The notes under the pieces were generated by a model. The model saw nothing but the letters and a program-made list of their open reading frames with translations, made no database searches and had not been told where the DNA came from. Shown piece after piece: positions 54,592 to 55,985 of a stretch of 55,985 nucleotides of DNA. Source of the DNA: an uncultured Ignavibacteria bacterium (GTDB lineage Bacteria; Bacteroidota; Ignavibacteria; Kapaibacteriales; UBA2268); contig CAIOZA010000058.1 in NCBI GenBank assembly GCA_903862655.1, positions 1 to 55,985 on the forward strand, read 5' to 3'. The position numbers and the translations under genes are program-made. Position 1 is the stretch's first letter; the number at the start of each line of letters is the position of its first letter.

Positions 54592-55667
54592 GCAGTGGCG
54601 TTGAACCGAAGAGAAATTTCCTGAATTCGATACGGAATAGAGTTAAAAAAGACAGATACTTCTTAAATTTTATTCTTTTTGTTGCTACTTTCATTAGCTG
54701 TATCATAGCCGGGACTCAGTGGGCACAAAAGGATTTCTCAGAAATTACTAACTGGCACTTCGGTATCACTTATGCAATTCTTATTATGACTTTTCTGACT
54801 GCACACGAGATGGGACATTATATAGCATCGAGGATTCATAAAGTTAATGCAACACTGCCATATTTTATACCGATGCCTTTTCCTGGTTTTATGCTTTTCG
54901 GAACAATGGGAGCCATGATTAAGACAACTTCACCTTTTCCTTCCCGTAAATCTTTGTTTGATATTGGTGCTGCAGGACCAATCGCAGGGTTTATAGTATG
55001 TGTGATAATTCTTATCATTGGCTATACTAATCTTCCTACTATTGACTTTATATATAAAATTCATCCCGATTATATGAATAAAGGAGGGATAATTCCCACC
55101 ACAGGACTATATTTTGGAGATAATCTTTTATTGAACTTCTTCAGAAATTATCTTGCAAATCCTTCAGGATGGCTTCCGCCAATGAATGAGATATATCATT
55201 ATCCATTTCTCTGCGTAGGCTGGTTTGGACTGTTCGTTACGACAATGAACATGCTTCCTTTGGGGCAGCTGGATGGTGGTCATATCCTCTATGCTCTGAT
55301 TGGAGTAAATCAGAAAAAAGTTGCTCGAATTGTCTGGTATATTATGCTCTTCATTGGTGTAGGTGCCCTTCTTGGGATAGTAGAAAATGTTCTATCAACA
55401 GTCGATTATCCCTATAAAATCTACATTCTGCTCCAAAATTTACTACTTCCGGTTCTCAAGCAGATTAAGTCTTTAGCTCCCTGGTATTTGCAGGGTTGGG
55501 GCGGTTGGTTGTTTTGGGCTTTAATAACCCGATTTTTGATACATCTGCCCCATCCGGAATTTTACTTTGATGATGAGCTGGACACAAAAAGGAAAATCAT
55601 CGGCTGGTTGACATTCGTAATTTTCATTATCAGCTTCTCAATAAGTGGGATTTATATAATTGAGTAA
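54588..55667 (+). CDS. Site-2-protease-type M50 metalloprotease
   Basis: The 359-residue protein has multiple transmembrane segments, HEMGH at 73-77 as zinc-binding motif and QLDGGH with D229 as the third ligand motif. It also has PFPSRKSLFDIGAAGPIAG and NMLPLGQLDGG, as in bacterial and chloroplast (EGY-like) S2P proteases. It should cleave membrane-spanning segments inside the membrane. The ATG overlaps the previous stop (ATGA), and the two upstream genes are likely partners or regulators. Confidence 0.88.
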   Translation: MSSGVEPKRNFLNSIRNRVKKDRYFLNFILFVATFISCIIAGTQWAQKDFSEITNWHFGITYAILIMTFLTAHEMGHYIASRIHKVNATLPYFIPMPFPGFMLFGTMGAMIKTTSPFPSRKSLFDIGAAGPIAGFIVCVIILIIGYTNLPTIDFIYKIHPDYMNKGGIIPTTGLYFGDNLLLNFFRNYLANPSGWLPPMNEIYHYPFLCVGWFGLFVTTMNMLPLGQLDGGHILYALIGVNQKKVARIVWYIMLFIGVGALLGIVENVLSTVDYPYKIYILLQNLLLPVLKQIKSLAPWYLQGWGGWLFWALITRFLIHLPHPEFYFDDELDTKRKIIGWLTFVIFIISFSISGIYIIE

Positions 55668-55680
55668 TATTCAATAGAAT

Positions 55681-55737
55681 CCTCACAAAATACATCCCCG
55701 GAGCCAAGCCGGAAACATCGATCCTCTGTCCCCCGAC
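55681..55737 (-). pseudogene. Orphan fragment of a T9SS sorting domain
   Basis: On the minus strand this stretch encodes GGQRIDVSGLAPGMYFVR, the core of a T9SS sorting domain, with nothing coding before or after it. CTGTCGGGGGACAG in it is a small palindrome. Confidence 0.8.
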
Positions 55738-55898
55738 AGGAAGATAGTTAGACTATTTGCATCATTTTTTTGCATCTTTTGCACTATTTTAATGAACATA
55801 AGGTAATTTAAAATCTCGATAACATCCTTATATTTCGATCATCTTACTTTTGAGTTTGCACTTTTGCATCAATTGCATTGTGTTTTTTCGTTTTTGAT

Positions 55899-55967
55899 TT
55901 TCAATCCTGTAAGGATGAAATATGTATAGAAAAACATATAACAAAACGATTGAAATCCCGTAGGGAT
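55899..55967. repeat. Two GTA-loop hairpins at the window end
   Basis: ATCCT-GTA-AGGAT (55904-55916) and ATCCC-GTA-GGGAT (55955-55967) share the same loop and flanks. They resemble REP-like repeats. The rest of the 318-bp end region (55668-55985) holds T-rich sequence and no gene. Confidence 0.7.
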
Positions 55968-55985
55968 GACACTTACCGGAGATCA

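Overview
The window looks like chromosomal DNA from a low-GC, Gram-negative bacterium of the Bacteroidota / Chlorobiota-Ignavibacteriota-Kapabacteria assemblage. The signs are five proteins with a type IX secretion (T9SS) C-terminal sorting domain, several lipoproteins, a long adenosylcobalamin-dependent ribonucleotide reductase, weak Shine-Dalgarno sites and several TTG starts. The exact lineage is inference; no rRNA gene is present. || Layout. 1-2.4 kb: partial methyltransferase, threonine/serine dehydratase, a T9SS cargo protein. 3-10 kb: tricorn-like protease, a RelA-type alarmone synthetase with a worn-out hydrolase domain, MtaB. 10-14 kb: two T9SS proteins sharing almost identical C-terminal DNA, then a VapBC-like toxin-antitoxin pair. 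14-24.9 kb: PriA, an M50-like membrane protease, HicBA, GlnRS, class II RNR (NrdJ), a SIMPL-domain protein. 25.6-30.5 kb: FAH-family protein, two lipoproteins, CoaD and CoaE flanking a GIY-YIG nuclease gene inside a palindromic repeat, then tRNA-Glu. 30.7-33.1 kb: AT-rich small envelope proteins and a FISUMP lipoprotein. 33.3-35.2 kb: MoeA-MobA. 35.5-44.8 kb: a large cysteine-patterned repeat lipoprotein, a LysE-type exporter, a thioredoxin-fold protein, a seven-haem-motif cytochrome with a T9SS tail, an acetate-uptake-type channel, a cytochrome b561-like protein and another T9SS protein. 45-51.7 kb: lipoprotein plus coiled-coil membrane protein, ManC, a GAF/degenerate-GGDEF protein, a beta-propeller lipoprotein. 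52-55.7 kb: M32 carboxypeptidase and a three-gene overlapping operon ending in a site-2-type protease. || Most genes are housekeeping or envelope functions. The unexplained signal is in the repeats. (1) Short palindromes of the kind normally found between genes lie in frame inside the T9SS sorting domains, at the same two loops in four proteins; non-coding pieces of the same domain are scattered elsewhere. (2) A GIY-YIG nuclease gene lies exactly between the two arms of a palindromic repeat and is bracketed by 103-bp direct repeats. (3) A MITE-like family built of nested hairpins occurs three or four times. Together these suggest a genome colonised by small palindromic elements, some tolerated inside secreted proteins and one possibly linked to a nuclease. 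|| All calls come from reading the sequence and remembered family features; no database search was run.
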